From Mycobacterium sp. Aquia_216 (GTDB lineage Bacteria > Actinomycetota > Actinomycetes > Mycobacteriales > Mycobacteriaceae): a stretch of 64,000 bases of DNA. The notes under the pieces were generated by a model that was not told where the DNA came from, ran no database searches, and saw nothing but the letters and a program-made list of their open reading frames with translations. The stretch is taken from assembly GCF_026723865.1 (NCBI RefSeq), contig NZ_CP113529.1, forward strand, positions 496,001 to 560,000, given 5' to 3'. Shown here in pieces: positions 61,387 through 64,000 of this stretch. Every line of letters begins with the position of its first letter. Positions within the stretch are counted from its first letter, which is position 1. The translations under genes were made by a program, and so were the position numbers.

Positions 61387-62547
61387 GTGAGCGCGACGAA
61401 GCGGACCGCGGCTATCGTCGGGGTGCACAACACTCGACAAGGGCGACGCCTGGACGGCGAAACGTCACGCGGACTGGCGATCAAAGCGATTCTGGGCGCG
61501 CTCGACGATGCCGGCCTCACGCTCGACGACGTCGACGGCATCAGCGCGAGCCCACATTCGACCTCGTTGATCTACGACCTGCGGATCGGCCCCGCCTGGC
61601 AGGGCCTGGCCTTCGGGGTCGGCATGATCACCGAGGCGGTCACCGCCATCGAGCACGGCATGGCCGATGTCGTGGTACTGGTCGCCGCCCAGGCCGGCGA
61701 ATACCGCGATCACGAGGCCACGGCGCCGTGGACCAGGCCCGAGAACGAATTCGTCGCGCCGTGGGGAATGTTCACCACTGCCGAGTTCGCGTTGATCGCC
61801 CGAAGGCACATGCACGTATACGGCACCACGCGCGAACAGCTGTCCATCGTGGCGGCGACCATCCGGAACAACGGCTCGCAGAACCCCGAAGCCGTTTACT
61901 ACCAACGTGGTCCGTTCACCCCGGACGACATCACCGCGTCCCGACCGATCTCCGACCCGTTCCACCTGCTCGACTGCGCCACCACTTCCGAAGGCGGCTG
62001 CGCACTGGTGGTGGCGAACATCGATAAGGTCGACCCGGCCAGTCGGCCGATTTTTGTGCTGGGCAGCGGGGCGGACTTTCACGGCCCCTCGTATCAGCAC
62101 CCACCGGCCTGGGACCTCTCCGGGCGGCGCGGTGACCACGTCAATGGCGTCGTCGGAAGACGCGCGGCCGAATGTGCGTTCCGCCACGCGGGAATTCGGC
62201 CCGACGACATTGACGTGCTCGAACTCTACGATCCGTTCTCGTTCGAAATCATCCGCCAGCTCGAGGCTTTCGGCTTCTGCGGCGAAGGCGAAGGCGGCCC
62301 CTTCGTCGCCGACGGCCATATCGCCATAGCCGGCAGTCATCCGATCACCACCGATGGAGGAACCATGTCCTTCAGCCACGCCGGTGCTAATCCGCAAATG
62401 ATGCAACGCGCGGTTCGGGCCGTCCAGCAATTGCGCGGTGCGGCGGGTGCGCTTCAGGTTCCCGACGCGCATATCGCATTCTGCAGCAACGGAGGCGCGG
62501 GAGCCTTGTTCACCACGGTGCTGATCGTCGGAGATGAGCCACGGTGA
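61387..62547 (+). CDS. Thiolase-like lipid-transfer protein (Ltp type), second copy
   Basis: This 386-residue thiolase-fold protein opens KRTAAIVGVHNTRQGR. At the thiolase nucleophile position it reads GPAWQGLAFGVGMITEAV, again with no cysteine. It keeps DVLELYDPFSFEIIRQLEAFGFC and the late SNGGAGALFTTVLIV. As with the copy at 50619, this suggests retro-aldol cleavage with its DUF35 partner and not true thiolysis. GTG 61387 follows a GCAGGG site. The next gene overlaps as GTGA. Confidence 0.86.
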   Translation: MSATKRTAAIVGVHNTRQGRRLDGETSRGLAIKAILGALDDAGLTLDDVDGISASPHSTSLIYDLRIGPAWQGLAFGVGMITEAVTAIEHGMADVVVLVAAQAGEYRDHEATAPWTRPENEFVAPWGMFTTAEFALIARRHMHVYGTTREQLSIVAATIRNNGSQNPEAVYYQRGPFTPDDITASRPISDPFHLLDCATTSEGGCALVVANIDKVDPASRPIFVLGSGADFHGPSYQHPPAWDLSGRRGDHVNGVVGRRAAECAFRHAGIRPDDIDVLELYDPFSFEIIRQLEAFGFCGEGEGGPFVADGHIAIAGSHPITTDGGTMSFSHAGANPQMMQRAVRAVQQLRGAAGALQVPDAHIAFCSNGGAGALFTTVLIVGDEPR

Positions 62548-62963
62548 CCGAGTCGTTGCAACCGCAGACCGGTCCGCTGCCACACGCGAGCAGTCACGCC
62601 AGCGTGCCGTTTTGGCAGGGATGCCGATCAGAGGAGTTGCGGTATCAGCGCTGCGATGCGTGTGGTCAGGCCAACTTCCCGCCGACCGAGCACTGTCGCC
62701 AATGCCTGTCGGCTGAATTGCAGTGGGCGAAGAGTGCCGGGTTCGGCGAAATCTACAGCTGGACAGTGGTTTACCGCCCCGTGACGCCGGAGTTCGAACC
62801 GCCCTACGCACCGGCGATCATCACGCTGGACGAGGGCTACCAGATGCTCACCAACATCGTCGGTGTGGCGCCCGAGAAACTGGCGATCGGCATGCGGGTG
62901 CAGGTGCAGTTCCAGGCCGTTGGACCGGACGTGACACTGCCCTACTTCACCGGTCAAAAGTAG
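62544..62963 (+). CDS. DUF35 zinc-ribbon/OB-fold protein
   Basis: This 139-residue partner protein has the full zinc ribbon CDACGQANFPPTEHCRQC, an N-terminal helix (SVPFWQGCRSEELRYQ) and an OB fold (GEIYSWTVVYRPVTPEFEPPYAPAIITLDEGYQMLTNIVG). Its GTG start overlaps the end of the thiolase-like gene. In Ltp2-type aldolases the DUF35 protein is needed for activity; that role is inferred here. Confidence 0.88.
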   Translation: MTESLQPQTGPLPHASSHASVPFWQGCRSEELRYQRCDACGQANFPPTEHCRQCLSAELQWAKSAGFGEIYSWTVVYRPVTPEFEPPYAPAIITLDEGYQMLTNIVGVAPEKLAIGMRVQVQFQAVGPDVTLPYFTGQK

Positions 62964-62969
62964 AAAACG

Positions 62970-63617
62970 GTGAGTCCCCGGCGCACCACCAACGGCCTAC
63001 CGGTGACGGCTTACCTGGTGCTGGGTGTGCTCGCCGCCAACGATGAACAACTGACTGCGGGCGAGATCAAGATGCGCGCCGAGCTGACGGTGGGTCACTT
63101 CTACTGGTCACCGTCGGTCAGCCATGTGCGACGCGAACTGAACCGCCTGCTGGAGGGGGGGATGGTCAGCGAAATCCCCGCTCAATCCGGCAAGCGTGCG
63201 ATCACGCTGTACGAGACCACGGATGCCGGGCTCGACGCGCTTCGCCGGTGGGTCCAACACTTCCCGGGTGACGATCAGGTCGTCATCAAGCACCCCGTCA
63301 TCCTGCGGACCTGGCTCGCGCGGGGCGAGGATCCCGAACTCGTCGTCGACACGCTGGATCGGCATCTCGACGCCACCCGGGCCCGGCTGGACGAGGCGCT
63401 GTGGTCGCGGCAGCGTTCCCGGGAACTCGGCATCACCGACGATCCGGACCAGCGCTTCTCGTTTGCCGTGCTGGACTACGCGATCCGCGGGTTGTACGCG
63501 GAGATCGCCAACATCGCGCAACTGCGGGACGAGATCGCCAGCGGCACCAGCCGAGATCCCGTCAAACGGGTTACACGGGCGAAGGGGCAGATCCGCCGTC
63601 GGGCACCCAAGAACTAG
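62970..63617 (+). CDS. PadR family transcriptional regulator
   Basis: This 215-residue regulator has the PadR winged helix (VTAYLVLGVLAANDEQLTAGEIKMRAELTVGHFYWSPSVSHVRRELNRLLEGGMVSE) and a C-terminal helical domain for dimerisation. GTG 62970 lies six bases after the DUF35 stop, so the gene is at the end of the operon and may regulate it. Its last 47 bases overlap the convergent acyl-CoA synthetase gene. Confidence 0.88.
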   Translation: MSPRRTTNGLPVTAYLVLGVLAANDEQLTAGEIKMRAELTVGHFYWSPSVSHVRRELNRLLEGGMVSEIPAQSGKRAITLYETTDAGLDALRRWVQHFPGDDQVVIKHPVILRTWLARGEDPELVVDTLDRHLDATRARLDEALWSRQRSRELGITDDPDQRFSFAVLDYAIRGLYAEIANIAQLRDEIASGTSRDPVKRVTRAKGQIRRRAPKN

Positions 63618-64000
63618 CCGCATCGCGGTAGGCCGTGCCCCGTGGTTCGCGCACCCAGAGGGTTTCGTCCTCGCCGATCGCCGTTGCCTGCGCGATCAAC
63701 TGACGTTTGAGAACCTTGTGCGTGGCGGTGCTGGGCAGCTCGCTGGCGATCCGCACGTAACGCGGTCGCGCCTTGGGGGACAGGTCGGGTTGCTCGCTCA
63801 GGAAGGCTTCGAATTCATCGGGATCCAGGGTCTGGCCCTCGTTCAGCACCATGGCGGCCATCACCTGATCGCCGACATGGCCGTCCGGCACGGCGTAGAC
63901 CGCAACGCGGTTGATCACATTGTGGCGGAGCAGGATTCGTTCGATAGGTGCGGCGGCCATGTTCTCACCGTCCACCCGCATCCAGTCCGCGGTGCGCCCG
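63571..64000 (-). CDS. Acyl-CoA synthetase (FadD family), C-terminal part
   Basis: The frame is open to the window edge, so only the last 142 residues or so are present. It begins GRTADWMRVDGENMAAAPIERILL, which is motif A8 of the adenylate-forming family. The C-terminal domain follows, with VAVYAVPDGHVGDQVMAAMV and the catalytic-lysine region STATHKVLKRQL. It activates a fatty or sterol-derived acid to acyl-CoA through an acyl-AMP. The GRTADWMRVDGEN form resembles mycobacterial FadD17 as I remember it. It converges on the PadR gene. Confidence 0.88.
   Translation of the reverse strand, partial: GRTADWMRVDGENMAAAPIERILLRHNVINRVAVYAVPDGHVGDQVMAAMVLNEGQTLDPDEFEAFLSEQPDLSPKARPRYVRIASELPSTATHKVLKRQLIAQATAIGEDETLWVREPRGTAYRDAASSWVPDGGSAPSPV

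Noticed and set aside
1..64000. CRISPR array, insertion sequence, prophage or toxin-antitoxin pair
   Set aside because: No regularly spaced repeats, transposase, integrase, phage structural gene or recognisable toxin-antitoxin pair was seen on either strand.

Overview
The window is high-GC actinobacterial DNA and most likely comes from a nontuberculous Mycobacterium. The evidence is a PrrB-like sensor kinase, an IdeR-type iron box, ESX-1 Esp-family proteins (EspL-, EspA- and EspC-like), a dense set of acyl-CoA/lipid-transfer-protein/DUF35 catabolic genes with many TetR regulators, and frequent GTG/TTG starts. The species cannot be fixed from this sequence alone. Both ends cut through genes: a luciferase-like oxidoreductase on the left and an acyl-CoA synthetase on the right.

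Left part (1-17.6 kb). After an MFS transporter, a VOC protein and a secreted cysteine-rich protein comes a minus-strand P450 / TetR / acyl-CoA dehydrogenase group and a class I aldolase. Then comes a complete selenocysteine locus. It has a three-subunit formate dehydrogenase whose alpha subunit reads through an in-frame TGA (Sec194) followed by a textbook bacterial SECIS hairpin, convergent selD, tRNA-Sec with a TCA anticodon, selA and selB. SelB has no usable ATG/GTG/TTG start ahead of its P-loop and appears to begin at a CTG overlapping the selA stop. An FAD oxidoreductase follows.

Middle part (17.7-40 kb). This holds an orphan PrrB-like kinase, a SulP permease, and a methyltransferase behind an IdeR-like box. 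Next is a LysR-divergent cluster: a DUF3604/CehA-type metallohydrolase, a short sulfur-type leader peptide, an SsuABC/TauABC-like ABC transporter and a calcineurin-like phosphoesterase. The leader peptide suggests the ABC system serves sulfur acquisition. A Rieske oxygenase/amidohydrolase pair follows, then a small Esp-type module away from any visible ESX core, a catalase-like/cytochrome b561 pair, an MmyB-type regulator and an ABC-permease remnant.

Phosphonate region (39.3-44.6 kb). A GntR/UTRA regulator diverges from four overlapping genes: a PhnX-like HAD phosphonatase, an MFS carrier, an HpnZ-like alcohol dehydrogenase and a PhnM-like hydrolase. No C-P lyase core is present.

Right part (44.7-64 kb). 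An oxalate/formate-type MFS transporter sits in a gene-poor stretch with a second copy of a small membrane protein also found at 29 kb. It is followed by two lipid-type catabolic clusters: TetR / fused acyl-CoA dehydrogenase / thiolase-like / DUF35, and amidohydrolase / double CoA-transferase / thiolase-like / DUF35 / PadR / FadD. Between them are a sulfotransferase-DUF1214 pair with its divergent TetR, and a LacI regulator. Several regulator genes are accompanied by clear palindromic operator candidates.
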